Shown one piece after another: positions 25,132 to 35,101 of a stretch of DNA of 64,000 bases. The notes beneath the pieces were generated by a model. That model was not told the origin of the DNA and made no database searches. It was given only the letters and a program-made list of their open reading frames with translations. Made by a program: the position numbers and the translations under genes. Source of the DNA: Pseudomonadota bacterium (GTDB taxonomy: Bacteria > Pseudomonadota > Alphaproteobacteria > RF32 > CAG-239); the NCBI GenBank assembly GCA_018362935.1, contig JAHALQ010000001.1, forward strand, positions 1 to 64,000, written 5' to 3'. How positions within the stretch are numbered: position 1 is the first letter of the stretch; each line of letters starts with the position of its first letter.

Positions 25132-28100
25132 TTAATCAAGTTTCATCAAACAAGCGGTGTTCGTCCACAAAATATACTTACATATCTTCTTATGCGGATA
25201 AATCTGCGCCGCCAATCGCCCGTAAGCATCCAACTGCTTGAGATATGCCGCCGGCACATCCTCGGCTTTCCGAGCCGCCGGACGGTTGGTCTTAAAGTCG
25301 ACAATCATCACTTTATCCTCCAGCACGACCAGCCGGTCAATCTGCCCCGATATAATCTGCCCGTCCACACAGCCCATCAGCGGTACCTCTGCCCTGGATT
25401 CCCTGCCGAATATCGCGGCAAATTCCTTATTCTCCAGCAGCGACGCCAGCTCCGTGCAGATTTTTTCTTTTTCCGGTGCGGGCATTTCGGCCGCGTTCTT
25501 GTCAAGAAAACTTCGAATCAGGGTTGTGCGCTCTCCGGCAGCCATATCCGGCAGATACTGCAACAGCTTATGCATAAGCTCACCGCGCCGGTAGCTGTTA
25601 AATGCGGTGTTGTTTTCCAGCGGCGACAACAGTGTTTCGTCTTCGGCATCCTCGTCAAGACGCGATGGCGCCAGCGGTTTGGACAATTTATCTTCCGCGG
25701 GCGCTTCTTGAAACAACCATTCCGGACAGCCTGCGCCCGCTTCTGTTTCTGCCTTTTTCAGCTGCGGTTTGACATCCAGCTCCTGAGCCAGTTCATAACT
25801 CATCATACCGTTCTGATCTTCAACCGCAATCTTTGCAAAGGCATTTCTGCACATATCATACCAAGATTCTTCGCCGCTGCCGCCGCGCGCGTTCTTATAA
25901 CCGCACAGACACAGGCATTCTTCCGCCCTGGTCAAAGCGACATATAACAAACGGTGGTATTCTTCCTTGCGCCGGCGGCGTTCTTGCTCCTTATGCAGGC
26001 GGCAGTTATTTTCGTAGTCCGCAGCGCACAACGGATAAAACAGCACATCGTTTTCCACCAGCAGCCCCATCTCGTTACTGACGTTTTTCATATCCGATGT
26101 ATCCGGCATAATCACATACGGTGCCTGCAGCCCTTTTGAACCGTGCACCGTCATAATCCGCACGGCATCGGCGTTGCTTTGTTCAAGCTCGCGTTTGATT
26201 TCCACCTCGTCTTTTTCCATCCAGTCGATAAAAAGCTGCATCGCCGGCACATGCGACTGCTCAAAATCAAGACACAGATTCAAGAACTCATCCAGTCCGT
26301 CCTCTGCCTCATAGCCCTGCCGCGCCACAAACCTGCGACGCCCGCCGCAGGTATTGAGAACGTGGGAATAAAATTCAAACGGACGGACATAATCGGTCAG
26401 ATTCAGCCATTCCTGCAACTGCCGGTAAATTGGCCGATACTGTTCCTTGCTGTCCAGCGACGCAAACAGGCTCCGGCTGCCGCGACGATAACACAAAGCG
26501 AATAAGTCGTCGTCATCCAGCCCGAACAACGGCGATTTCAACACCTCGGCCAGGCTCAGATCATCGGTCGGCAGCAGCATAAATTTGCCGAGCGACAGCA
26601 AGTCCTGCACGGCCAGCTGCTCGCTGAGCTTAATCTTATCGACCCCGGCAATGGCAACGCCCGCTTTTTTGCAGGCGCGCACAATTTCGTCCACCAGAGC
26701 ATTGCGCTTTTGTACCAAAATCATAAAATCGCGGTATTGCAAAGGCCGTCCCTGAGATTTCAAAAATTCGCCGCCTATGACTTTGCGCCGGATATTGTCT
26801 GCAATCTGTTTCGCCAGTTTGGCTCCGGCCGTTTCCGGCAGCTTGCGCTCGACCGATGTCATCCATGCATTGGGTTTTTCGCCGATTTCGGCTTCCAACA
26901 GCGGCCAGATTTCAACCCGCCCCGCCTCGCCGATGCGCGACGGCACATGCGCCACCTGTTTGTCTTCGGCCGCCACGCCCTGTTTGGGCAGACCTTCGCT
27001 GAATATACAGTTTACCGTATCCAGAATGGCCGCTGTCGAACGGAAAGACACATCAAGGTTAACCTCGCGAAAATCAATTCCCTCGTTTTTCTTGTCCAAA
27101 AAATGCCGGCGCATTTTTTCAAATTCGTTCGGATCAGCCCCCTGAAAAGAATAAATCGACTGCTTGCGGTCACCGACGACAAACACCGTGCAGTTTTTAT
27201 TTTTGGCACCGCTGCCGTAAAAGAATTCATTGGTTATCGCCCGCACGATAGCCCACTGGTCCGGCGACGTATCCTGCGCCTCGTCAATCAGCACATTGTC
27301 GATACCGCCGTCAAGCTTATACAAAACCCAGTCCGCCACCTGCGGATTTTCAAGCAGGCGGCGCGTATATAATATCAGGTCTTCATAATCTGTTTTGGAA
27401 TGCAGGCGCTTATATTCCTGATAACCCTGCAACAATTCGTCCGCCAGATATAAAACGGCTTTGGTCGAAGCAAAAACCTTCAGCGCCGCCAGTTTATCAT
27501 CAAATTCCAGACACCTTTCCGCCTCGCAGGCCGCCCAAACACCGCCGTCCGGACATGACTGGATAACCCCTTTGGTTGCAAAGCTTTTACGCGCTTCATT
27601 TTTCCCGGTTATAAAGAAATCGCGGTAAGACGGATAATCCTTCCGCTCATATGCCGTCACCAAAGCCAGCGCTTTTTCGCGGTCAGTATCACTGCCCGAC
27701 TGCATGGCTTCGGCCAGATTTTGCAGCCTTAACTGTTCAACCGCCGCAAAAAAAGCTTCCGTGGCTGCAGCGGCCGTGTCATTTTCCTCAATACCCAGCC
27801 GCCCGGCTATATTCTCAATCAGCAAATCAACGGAACCGCACCGCCCCAGAACCTGCAAAATTTTATTGCGGTTTTCGGTCAGGGAATTCATTAGTTTCGG
27901 AAATGTAAACTCGCTGACCTGCGTGGTAACAAATGCCAGTGCCTGCGCCGTCCGGCTTTCCGGCTCGGTTTCCAGCTTCAGCAGCAGGCGCCGCTTAATA
28001 TCGTCCATGGCCTCGGCGGCGGCGCGGTCATCCATTACCTCAAAATAAGGCGAAATTTTGGCTTCCAGCGGAAAACGTTTTAAAACTTCCTGGCAAAAGC

Positions 28101-28509
28101 TGTGTATAGTCTGAATTTTCATTCCGCCCGGCGTATCCAGCAAAACCGCAAACAGGCGCCGCGCCTGTGCCGCCAGCTCGGCGGGCTTATGCCTGCCTAA
28201 TTCTGCCGCGCCCAGCAGCTTTTCAAGTTCGGCATACAGTTTTTCATCATCCGCCACCGCCCACTGCGCCAGCTTGTCGGCAATCCGCGAACTCATATTG
28301 ACCGCCGCCGCCTTGGTGTAGGTCAGGCACAAAATTTTAGCCGGAGCAACGCCTTTGAGCAGCAGGCGCAATACCCGGTCAGACAGCACCTTGGTCTTTC
28401 CGGTGCCGGCCGAAGCTTCGACCCAGACCGAAACATCGGGGTCGGCAGCCTGACGCTGCTGTGCCGTCGCCAGCGCGTAGCGATTTTGTTTTTCCTGCTC
28501 AAGATTCAT
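25132..28509 (-). CDS. addA: Double-strand-break repair helicase-nuclease AddA
   Basis: 1125 residues from the internal ATG at MNLEQEKQNRYAL. I prefer it to an upstream ATG 45 bases earlier because it follows AAGGAG and leaves only an 11-bp overlap with addB. UvrD-type SF1 helicase motifs are present: Q motif, Walker A EASAGTGKTKVL, LIDEAQDTS, VGDRKQSIYSFQGAD and VMTVHGSKGLQ-like RIMTVHGSKGL. The C-terminal PD-(D/E)XK nuclease shows GQIDRLVV and IVDFKTNR. With AddB it resects double-strand ends up to Chi-like sites before RecA loading. Confidence 0.95.
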   Translation of the reverse strand: MNLEQEKQNRYALATAQQRQAADPDVSVWVEASAGTGKTKVLSDRVLRLLLKGVAPAKILCLTYTKAAAVNMSSRIADKLAQWAVADDEKLYAELEKLLGAAELGRHKPAELAAQARRLFAVLLDTPGGMKIQTIHSFCQEVLKRFPLEAKISPYFEVMDDRAAAEAMDDIKRRLLLKLETEPESRTAQALAFVTTQVSEFTFPKLMNSLTENRNKILQVLGRCGSVDLLIENIAGRLGIEENDTAAAATEAFFAAVEQLRLQNLAEAMQSGSDTDREKALALVTAYERKDYPSYRDFFITGKNEARKSFATKGVIQSCPDGGVWAACEAERCLEFDDKLAALKVFASTKAVLYLADELLQGYQEYKRLHSKTDYEDLILYTRRLLENPQVADWVLYKLDGGIDNVLIDEAQDTSPDQWAIVRAITNEFFYGSGAKNKNCTVFVVGDRKQSIYSFQGADPNEFEKMRRHFLDKKNEGIDFREVNLDVSFRSTAAILDTVNCIFSEGLPKQGVAAEDKQVAHVPSRIGEAGRVEIWPLLEAEIGEKPNAWMTSVERKLPETAGAKLAKQIADNIRRKVIGGEFLKSQGRPLQYRDFMILVQKRNALVDEIVRACKKAGVAIAGVDKIKLSEQLAVQDLLSLGKFMLLPTDDLSLAEVLKSPLFGLDDDDLFALCYRRGSRSLFASLDSKEQYRPIYRQLQEWLNLTDYVRPFEFYSHVLNTCGGRRRFVARQGYEAEDGLDEFLNLCLDFEQSHVPAMQLFIDWMEKDEVEIKRELEQSNADAVRIMTVHGSKGLQAPYVIMPDTSDMKNVSNEMGLLVENDVLFYPLCAADYENNCRLHKEQERRRRKEEYHRLLYVALTRAEECLCLCGYKNARGGSGEESWYDMCRNAFAKIAVEDQNGMMSYELAQELDVKPQLKKAETEAGAGCPEWLFQEAPAEDKLSKPLAPSRLDEDAEDETLLSPLENNTAFNSYRRGELMHKLLQYLPDMAAGERTTLIRSFLDKNAAEMPAPEKEKICTELASLLENKEFAAIFGRESRAEVPLMGCVDGQIISGQIDRLVVLEDKVMIVDFKTNRPAARKAEDVPAAYLKQLDAYGRLAAQIYPHKKICKYILWTNTACLMKLD

Positions 28510-31378
28510 TGGCGCTCCACTCCTTGATCCGTGCCAAATGGGCATAAACGTCAAATTCGGGGTTTTTCTTTAGATTCGGATGACATTCATACGGCATGCT
28601 GTCCAAATCGTATTGGGTAATCAGCTCAATCAGATGCGTACGCGTGTCTTCCAAAATTTTTGCAACATTTTTATCGACAAGCACATCTTTGATGCCAAGC
28701 TGCCAATATATCAGTTCCTCAACTTCGGCCGCGCCGATTCCCTCAAAACCTCCGGCTTCGGCAATCAGCCCTTCCAACGGCAGCTGCGGCGCAAATCCGG
28801 CTTCCACTTCTTTGACGCTGCGCGCTTTTCCGGTCTTGTAATCAATAATTCTCAGTTTGCCGTCCCGTGTTTCGTCAATCCGGTCGGCTTTGGCCGTCAC
28901 CGTAAATTTGCCGCCGGCCGTTTCAATTTCCATGCAGCCTTTGACCTCGCTGTGAATACGCCGGATGGCCTTCCTGTACGTTTCTTCAAGTTCCGCCAGA
29001 TGATTGACGATTTTTTCAAACTTCGGCCACCAGAAAACTCTTTTTTCGTTAGCCAGATTATTCTCGGAAAATCTGCGGCGCCCGAGTTCCAACAGCTCTT
29101 CGCGGGCATTTTCCGGAAACTCGTGCGGATGTTTTTTGTTAAACTCCTCCAACAAACCGTGAATAATCGTGCCGTAGTCCGCCATTGTCAGCTCCGGCTC
29201 AATTTCTTCCAGCGGTTTCAGCCCGAGAATATATTTGGCAAACACGCTGTACGGATCGCGCAGCAAAAGCTCGATACCGCTGACCGACAGACGGCGCGGT
29301 CTCGCGGCAAACGGCGGCCTTGGCGCGGGCGGCTGCGGACTCTCAAAGCTTTCAGGTTCTTCCAAAAAACGCTGCCATTCCCCGCAACGCGTATCCTGCA
29401 AAGACAGCGGCTCAATGCCATAAGCTTCCAAAACGGCAAGCAGGCGCATCCACCAGCGCGATTTCATCATCGGCGTTCCCTGTGCCCGCTCCGAACGTGT
29501 CAAATACACCTCTTTGCCGCACAGCAGCTGCGCAAAATCCATGCCCAAAACGCCGATGGCTCTTTCCGGCAGCGGATAACCGAAGTCTTTTTTCATCGGG
29601 CGCGACATCCACGGATCAGAACCGGGCAGCTGCGGCCATATGCCTTCATTAACTCCGCCGACAATTGTCACGTCAAAACGGTTAAGCCGTGCTTCAATCG
29701 GTCCCAGAATACTCAGCCGCGGGTGTGTGCCGTATTTGGCGCGAACCGTTTTCCCGGACATCATCGCCTCAAACAATCCCGGATATTCCTGTGGCTCCAC
29801 CTCGCCCAGAATATCCGCTTTTTCGAGCCATTGCGCGATAAAGCGCGCCCCGCTTTCGCCCGCCTCGCCGCGCCATAACTGCTGCCTTCCGTCTTTATCT
29901 GCGGTTGCCGCCAGAGCTTCTGCTGCGCGCACATGCGCGCGCAGCAATTCGGCCAGACCGGCCTGCGGCTTCCGACATAAATCTTTTAATTCCGCCATAT
30001 GCGCGTCAAGCTCTGCCAATATATTTTCAAGCTCGGCATTTTCGGTTCCGGCCCGCCAGACGTCCTGCTCCAGAGCGCGCGCCCGGGCGCGTATGTCAGC
30101 ATAATTTTTGCCCATTCCGGTCAGCGGATTTTTCAACAATGCCAAAATATCGATACGCGCTGCCCCGGGAAGAGCGGCCGCCAGCAGCAGACGCATAAAG
30201 ATCCCCCATGGCGTTACGCCGAGCGGCCGGCCGGCGGAATCGTCAATTTCGATATTCCATCTTTTGAGCTGGCCGGCAACCCGGCGCGCCAATTGGCGGT
30301 CAGTGGTAACCAGCGCCGCCGTTTGACCCGGCGTTTCAAGAACTTTGCGCATTGTCGCGGCAATCGCCAGCGCTTCCTGCCGCACCTCGTCACATTCAAT
30401 CAGCCGCAATCCCTCAACCGCCGCATTGTCAATGCGGCCGCCCGCGGCCTGCCGCCATTTGTCGGTACAGGAGGCAGGCATCATTACATCAGAAACCAGA
30501 TTTTCGCGCGCAGCGTTTTCCGGCGGAACCAAATCCTTGACGTCTTCCCGTCGCAATTCCAGAAAATCAAGCAGTTCTTTCAATTCAAACTGCGGATGCC
30601 CCTCGTCAATCTTCGCCCAGCTTTCCTCATCCAGATGCCTGTCCAGACCGGACAAATACACCTCGCCTTTCGGTAGTTTTAAAACGGCCTTAACCAGTTT
30701 TTTCATTGCGCCGAAACCGGCTGTTGTGCCGGCAATAATCAAACGTTTGTCGGGTTTGGCACGCTCCCATATTTCGGCTTGCCGTTCGAGCATTTGATTT
30801 TTGCGCAGACTGGCGTCAACCTTGCCGCGCTCGCTTAAAATCTGCGGCCAATAAGCCGTGATAATTTCCAGAAAACGCAAGGTTTCTTGCCAATGCGCGG
30901 CATATTCTTCCGGCACCAGATTTTTAAGACGGGCAAAATCCAGATTCTGATAATAGGACATATCAATCAGCCGGCCGAGTTCCTGAGCCAGAAAACAAGC
31001 CTGATTGAGCGATATTTTTTCGGTTCCGAAATCATCTGGCCGCGCCAGAATGATTTTCATAAACAGCAGCCGGCGCTCAATATCGTCAATCGCCGGCGGC
31101 ATATCCGCAATATCCGCATCGGCGGCATCCTGCAAAATAATCTCGTCTTCGTCAACATCACCGATGGGCTGCATATGCGGCAACAGCGTCGGCCTCATTC
31201 CCTGAAGCCGGACAAAAGCTTCCGCCAGGGTTTTGCAGGCGCGGCGGTTAGGCAGCAGTACCCGCACGTCGGCAAGTTCCAGTTCCCTGCCTTGATAATC
31301 ATCCAGCAGCTTTTGTGCCAGCGTATCGGCAAAACCGTTGGAAGAAGGTATGTTCCGGATATTATTGAGCAGTGTCAA
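28499..31378 (-). CDS. addB: Double-strand-break repair protein AddB
   Basis: 959 residues, typical of the alphaproteobacterial AddB type. The N-terminal helicase-like part is inactive-looking, with VLLPNRRACKTLAEAFVRL. The middle has LGPIEARLNRFDVTIVGGVNEGIWPQ, a hallmark of the family, and the C-terminal PD-(D/E)XK nuclease has TAKADRIDE and RIIDYKTGK. It precedes addA and overlaps it slightly. The start overlaps rdgB by 17 bases, which is long but common in this operon. Confidence 0.93.
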   Translation of the reverse strand: MTLLNNIRNIPSSNGFADTLAQKLLDDYQGRELELADVRVLLPNRRACKTLAEAFVRLQGMRPTLLPHMQPIGDVDEDEIILQDAADADIADMPPAIDDIERRLLFMKIILARPDDFGTEKISLNQACFLAQELGRLIDMSYYQNLDFARLKNLVPEEYAAHWQETLRFLEIITAYWPQILSERGKVDASLRKNQMLERQAEIWERAKPDKRLIIAGTTAGFGAMKKLVKAVLKLPKGEVYLSGLDRHLDEESWAKIDEGHPQFELKELLDFLELRREDVKDLVPPENAARENLVSDVMMPASCTDKWRQAAGGRIDNAAVEGLRLIECDEVRQEALAIAATMRKVLETPGQTAALVTTDRQLARRVAGQLKRWNIEIDDSAGRPLGVTPWGIFMRLLLAAALPGAARIDILALLKNPLTGMGKNYADIRARARALEQDVWRAGTENAELENILAELDAHMAELKDLCRKPQAGLAELLRAHVRAAEALAATADKDGRQQLWRGEAGESGARFIAQWLEKADILGEVEPQEYPGLFEAMMSGKTVRAKYGTHPRLSILGPIEARLNRFDVTIVGGVNEGIWPQLPGSDPWMSRPMKKDFGYPLPERAIGVLGMDFAQLLCGKEVYLTRSERAQGTPMMKSRWWMRLLAVLEAYGIEPLSLQDTRCGEWQRFLEEPESFESPQPPAPRPPFAARPRRLSVSGIELLLRDPYSVFAKYILGLKPLEEIEPELTMADYGTIIHGLLEEFNKKHPHEFPENAREELLELGRRRFSENNLANEKRVFWWPKFEKIVNHLAELEETYRKAIRRIHSEVKGCMEIETAGGKFTVTAKADRIDETRDGKLRIIDYKTGKARSVKEVEAGFAPQLPLEGLIAEAGGFEGIGAAEVEELIYWQLGIKDVLVDKNVAKILEDTRTHLIELITQYDLDSMPYECHPNLKKNPEFDVYAHLARIKEWSANES

Positions 31379-31979
31379 AAACCTCTTTTATAAATTGGGC
31401 AAAAGCCCGGCCGCGGTGCGAAACGGCGGCTTTTTCATCTTTGGAAAAATGGCCGAAAGTCTTGTCAAAACCGTCGGGCATAAACACCGGATCAAACCCG
31501 AAACCCAAATCGCCGCTGCGTTCCGGTACAATTTTGCCTTCGACACGGCCTTCAAAAAAGCGGCATTCCTGTCCCGGAACCTTAAACGCCAGCACGCAGG
31601 AAAAATGAGCCGACCAGTCCGGATTCCCGCTTTGTTTCAACTCGCCGATAAGCCTGTCCATTGCTTTGTCAAAATCGCGCACCGGCTTGCCGTCAACCAT
31701 ATGCTCGGCATAACGTGCCGAATAAACGCCCGGGCGCCCGCCCAGCGCGTCAACGCACAAACCGGAATCATCCGCCAGGCAGGGTTTGCCGCTGATGTCG
31801 GAAAGCTGAACAGCTTTAAGCCCGGCATTTTCCTGAAAAGTCGTGCCGGTTTCTTCAACATCGGGCAAATTGAGTTCGCGCGCCGAAACCACCGCCACGC
31901 CGTACGGCGCGAGCATTTTTTTGATTTCATCGATTTTGCCCTGATTATGGGAAGCAATCACTAATTCGTTTATTTTCAT
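31362..31979 (-). CDS. rdgB: XTP/dITP pyrophosphatase RdgB
   Basis: 205 residues. The substrate-binding motif S-H-N-Q-G-K (10-15), LADDSGLCVDALGGRPGVYSARYA and GFGFDPVF are diagnostic of the Ham1/RdgB family. It hydrolyses deaminated purine nucleotides so they are not built into DNA. It overlaps rph by one base (TGATG), the usual rph-rdgB arrangement. Confidence 0.97.
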   Translation of the reverse strand: MKINELVIASHNQGKIDEIKKMLAPYGVAVVSARELNLPDVEETGTTFQENAGLKAVQLSDISGKPCLADDSGLCVDALGGRPGVYSARYAEHMVDGKPVRDFDKAMDRLIGELKQSGNPDWSAHFSCVLAFKVPGQECRFFEGRVEGKIVPERSGDLGFGFDPVFMPDGFDKTFGHFSKDEKAAVSHRGRAFAQFIKEVFDTAQ

Positions 31980-32692
31980 CAGATTAACCCCAAAACCTGT
32001 TTTTGTTTTTTGATAATCTCGGCAATGCCTTTTTTGCCGAGCTGTAAAAGCTGGTTGAACTGCGCTTCGTCAAACGGGTCACCCTCGGCCGTGCCCTGAA
32101 TCTCGACAATTTTGCCCGATTCCGTCATAACAAAGTTCATATCGACCTGCGAATTGGAATCTTCCAGATAATCGACATCCAAAATCGCTTCGCCGCCGTA
32201 TATGTCGCAGGAAACCGCCGCCACAAATTCCTTAATCGGGTTTTCCTTGATTTTTCTCATTTCTTTGAGCTTCTGCAAAGCCAGATACAAAGCGACAAAG
32301 CCGCCGGTAATCGAGGCCACGCGCGTGCCGCCGTCAGCCTGCAATACGTCGCAGTCAATGCAGATTGAAATATCTTTCATTTTGGTCAAATCGACAACCG
32401 AACGCAGCGAACGCCCGACCAGCCGCTGGATTTCCTGCGTGCGTCCGGAAGGCTTTTTGGATTCGCGCGGGATACGCACCTGAGCCGACCGCGGCAGCAT
32501 GGCATATTCGGCGGTAATCCAGCCTTTGTCCTGCCCCTTGAGCCAGGCCGGGACCTTTTCTTCAACGCTGGCGGTGCAAACGACATGCGTGCCGCCGAAC
32601 TTGACCAGACACGAACCTTCGGCATAAGGATTAAAATTGGGAATAAGCTCAATCTCGCGGAGCTGATTGTTTTGACGATTGGAATGGCGCAT
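31979..32692 (-). CDS. rph: Ribonuclease PH
   Basis: 237 residues. The phosphorolytic RNase fold carries the basic active-site stretch around [25 protein letters not shown] and [18 protein letters not shown]. The enzyme trims tRNA 3' ends using phosphate. It starts the rph-rdgB-addB-addA-trxA run. In many alphaproteobacteria hrcA and grpE are its divergent neighbours; here a palindromic element and glgA intervene, hrcA is not present, and grpE lies about 2.4 kb away. Confidence 0.97.
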   Translation of the reverse strand: MRHSNRQNNQLREIELIPNFNPYAEGSCLVKFGGTHVVCTASVEEKVPAWLKGQDKGWITAEYAMLPRSAQVRIPRESKKPSGRTQEIQRLVGRSLRSVVDLTKMKDISICIDCDVLQADGGTRVASITGGFVALYLALQKLKEMRKIKENPIKEFVAAVSCDIYGGEAILDVDYLEDSNSQVDMNFVMTESGKIVEIQGTAEGDPFDEAQFNQLLQLGKKGIAEIIKKQKQVLGLI

Positions 32693-32785
32693 TTTCTTTC
32701 TCTTTTTCAGTAAATTTCACTGCCGTCAGGTTACCGCGATTCCGCCGCAATGGCAAGTTAAAACTAAGATAAAAAAGCAATCATG

Positions 32786-32912
32786 AAAAACTTGGAGAAT
32801 GGTTTAGATAGAGTGATTTCTAGGGGTGGCGACACCGGAGTTTACTAAAACGTAAATGAGGATGTCGCCATACCCGTAAAATCGCTCTAGATAAGCCATT
32901 ATACAAGTTTTT
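32786..32912. repeat. Palindromic intergenic element, copy C
   Basis: A 127-bp imperfect palindrome. Arms AAAAACTTGGAGAATGGTTTAG... and ...TAAGCCATTATACAAGTTTTT pair over about 50 bp; the tip is GGAGTTTACTAAAACGTAAATGAGG. The last two bases belong to the glgA stop codon (TAA on the minus strand, 32911-32913), so the element borders the coding region exactly. Confidence 0.85.
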
Positions 32913-34950
32913 ACAAATGGCCGGTAGTCAAAAGATTAAAATACTTATACACCGAGCCGCCTTCGACATCCCAGCTGAAATCCTTGTGCATGGCGTTTTT
33001 CTGCATTTCGTGGATTCGCTGCGGATTTTCATAGAAAACGACAAGAGCTTTTTCAAGAGTTTCGGTATAGGCGTTTTCATTGTTTTTCAGACGCTGGGCG
33101 GCGAGGTTTGTGCCAAAAACGCGGCGTTTGTTGCTGAAAAATGCCTCGGTGCGGAAACCGTCAATACCGTCATCAATGGTATCAACCAAACCGCCGGTAG
33201 ACATGGCAACCGGCAGCGCGCCTTTAGCCATGGCTTCCATCTGGGTCAGGCCGCAGGGCTCAAAACGGCACGGCATCATATAAAAATCCGAAGCCAGCTG
33301 CACGGCATAGGCAAACTCGTCTTTATAACCGCGGAAAACAAAAATCCGTTCGGCAATTTTTTTGTTAATTTCCCGGACTTTATCCTTAAGCTTCGTCAGG
33401 AGTTCAAAATAGTTAACGTCGCCGGCGCCGCCAAGCACAAATATCGGCGCCTCGACTTTTTTGTCGGTATATTTCTGCGCAAGGTTAACAATCGCCTGCG
33501 CGGCAATGTCATAGCCTTTCTGCTCAACCAGACGGCTGGTCGCGCAGACCACCGGCGTCTTGGCCGGGTCTTTAACCGATTTGGCCACGTCTTCAAATTC
33601 ATAAATATCAATCAGCGGAATAACCTTGCGGCGGTATTCCTCATCCGTGGCAATTTGGGAAATCAGCTTGATAAATTCTTTTTTGTTTTGCAGCTTCTTA
33701 TCCAAAGAATTCTCGTCAAAAGTCGTAAAGGCCGTATCGCCGAAATAGGCGTTGACCCGGTCTATTTTCGCCTTGTTGGGAGAAATCAGGTTTTTGTCAT
33801 AACCGTTGACAATCCCGAAAAAGTCGCGGTGATCTTTGCGGATTTTCAAAATATCGCGGAAATCGAAGCCAAAACCCAGTTCTTTGGACACTTCTTCCAT
33901 ATAGTTTTTGGAAACCGTCACAATCCGGTCGGCCAGATGGAAATTGCACGAAGCCTGATTATAGCAGTCATGCACAATCAGCGTATTGGTTGCGCGCGGG
34001 TTGCTGTTTTTAATGGCCTTGGCATTTTTGAAAACCATGGCCGCAGCGTTTTCATACAGCGAATTGAGGATACGCGAAGTGTTTTCGTAATCCCAGCCCT
34101 GATAACCCAAATGATGCGCGATATGAATGACCGGCAGCCTTTTGATTTTCTCGGCCAGAGTTTCTTCCATTTCTTTGTTTTCGACCTGTGCAACCGTAAA
34201 ATATTTGAGCAGGCCGGAAAGCGCGCCGCTGTGCCAGTCGTTGGCAATCAGCAGATTGGGCTTGGCAATTTCCTTAAGCTCGTCTTTGTACAACGCCTTA
34301 ATCAGCGCATAAACCGCTTTGGAAAAGAAGGCAAAACGCTCAACTTCGTTAATGCCGTTTTTGTTCATGATATAGCAGCCGTCCTGTGCCGACGGATTGT
34401 CCTTATGCGGATCAATATTAAAAAAGCGGTCATTGGAAAGGAAAATATAATCCGAGCTCTCGTGATGCGCCTGATAAACGTCAACTTTATACTTGTTCAG
34501 GGTAGATTTTTCGCCGCAGAAACGGACTTCAATCGTTTTGGCTTTTTTGACTTTGACGTCTATATGCTCGGCACCGGCATAAACATCGGCCTTAAGCTCG
34601 GCTTTTTTCTTGCCGGTATCGCCCAGGTACATCGGCGTCACAACCGTTACTTTGTGCTTTTGGGCGCCAAACGTACGATTAAAAGCTTCCGGCAGTTCGG
34701 AAGCAATCATGCCCAAACCGCCCCATTTCATAAAAGTGGCGGTTTCGGCAGAAATCATCCATGCGTCGACAATATCAACCTGCGGCCATGCCGTTTTGCC
34801 CAAACATTGTTTTCTGGAAAGGTTTTGTATCTCTAAAAGATTGGGATTTGTTGTTACCGCGTAATTAACGGAAAATTTCTTTTTATTAAAATTTTTTTCC
34901 AACATTGCTGTTGAAGTTGTTTTGTCGGCTGCCGCCACGTCTGCTTTCAT
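32911..34950 (-). CDS. glgA: Glycogen/starch synthase (GT5), unusually long
   Basis: 679 residues against about 480 in typical bacterial GlgA. The ADP-glucose site K-W-G-G-L is at 75-79 instead of near residue 15, so there is an N-terminal extension of about 60 residues, plus extra sequence in the middle (about 195-330). The GT5 C-terminal core is intact: TSRLVEQKGYD and RFEPCGLTQMEAMAKG...STGGLVDT (about 559-590). It makes alpha-1,4-glucan from a nucleotide-glucose donor. No glgB, glgC or glgP is near. The first ATG lacks a strong Shine-Dalgarno, and a start at Met16 is possible. Confidence 0.85.
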   Translation of the reverse strand: MKADVAAADKTTSTAMLEKNFNKKKFSVNYAVTTNPNLLEIQNLSRKQCLGKTAWPQVDIVDAWMISAETATFMKWGGLGMIASELPEAFNRTFGAQKHKVTVVTPMYLGDTGKKKAELKADVYAGAEHIDVKVKKAKTIEVRFCGEKSTLNKYKVDVYQAHHESSDYIFLSNDRFFNIDPHKDNPSAQDGCYIMNKNGINEVERFAFFSKAVYALIKALYKDELKEIAKPNLLIANDWHSGALSGLLKYFTVAQVENKEMEETLAEKIKRLPVIHIAHHLGYQGWDYENTSRILNSLYENAAAMVFKNAKAIKNSNPRATNTLIVHDCYNQASCNFHLADRIVTVSKNYMEEVSKELGFGFDFRDILKIRKDHRDFFGIVNGYDKNLISPNKAKIDRVNAYFGDTAFTTFDENSLDKKLQNKKEFIKLISQIATDEEYRRKVIPLIDIYEFEDVAKSVKDPAKTPVVCATSRLVEQKGYDIAAQAIVNLAQKYTDKKVEAPIFVLGGAGDVNYFELLTKLKDKVREINKKIAERIFVFRGYKDEFAYAVQLASDFYMMPCRFEPCGLTQMEAMAKGALPVAMSTGGLVDTIDDGIDGFRTEAFFSNKRRVFGTNLAAQRLKNNENAYTETLEKALVVFYENPQRIHEMQKNAMHKDFSWDVEGGSVYKYFNLLTTGHL

Positions 34951-35026
34951 ATCCAGTCTTTCAACTTAAAATAATTCAATCTTTTGCGATAAAATCGGCT
35001 CTATACAACAATAAGAGCCCATCCCT

Positions 35027-35040
35027 CTTGACTTGTCAAG
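35027..35040. promoter_or_regulatory. Short palindrome upstream of grpE
   Basis: CTTGAC-TT-GTCAAG is a perfect 6-bp inverted repeat in the gap between the divergent glgA and grpE genes. It may be an operator or part of a promoter, since it contains TTGACT. No CIRCE element (HrcA operator) is present in this gap. Confidence 0.3.
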
Positions 35041-35101
35041 CTTTAGTCACTAAATTCCTTGTATATATACACCAAGTCAGGAATATTTAAAGAGAAAAAG
35101 C

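Noticed and set aside
28580..29878. A 432-codon open frame opposite addB
   Set aside because: It is the antisense shadow of a well-supported gene, with no Shine-Dalgarno and low-complexity composition.
32917..34836. A 639-codon open frame on the plus strand opposite glgA
   Set aside because: It is antisense to a gene with clear GT5 motifs and encodes a Phe/Asn/Arg-rich sequence with no domain; it is a by-product of codon use in glgA.
34951..35101. CIRCE heat-shock operator before grpE
   Set aside because: The TTAGCACTC-N9-GAGTGCTAA sequence is not present; only a short CTTGAC/GTCAAG palindrome was found.
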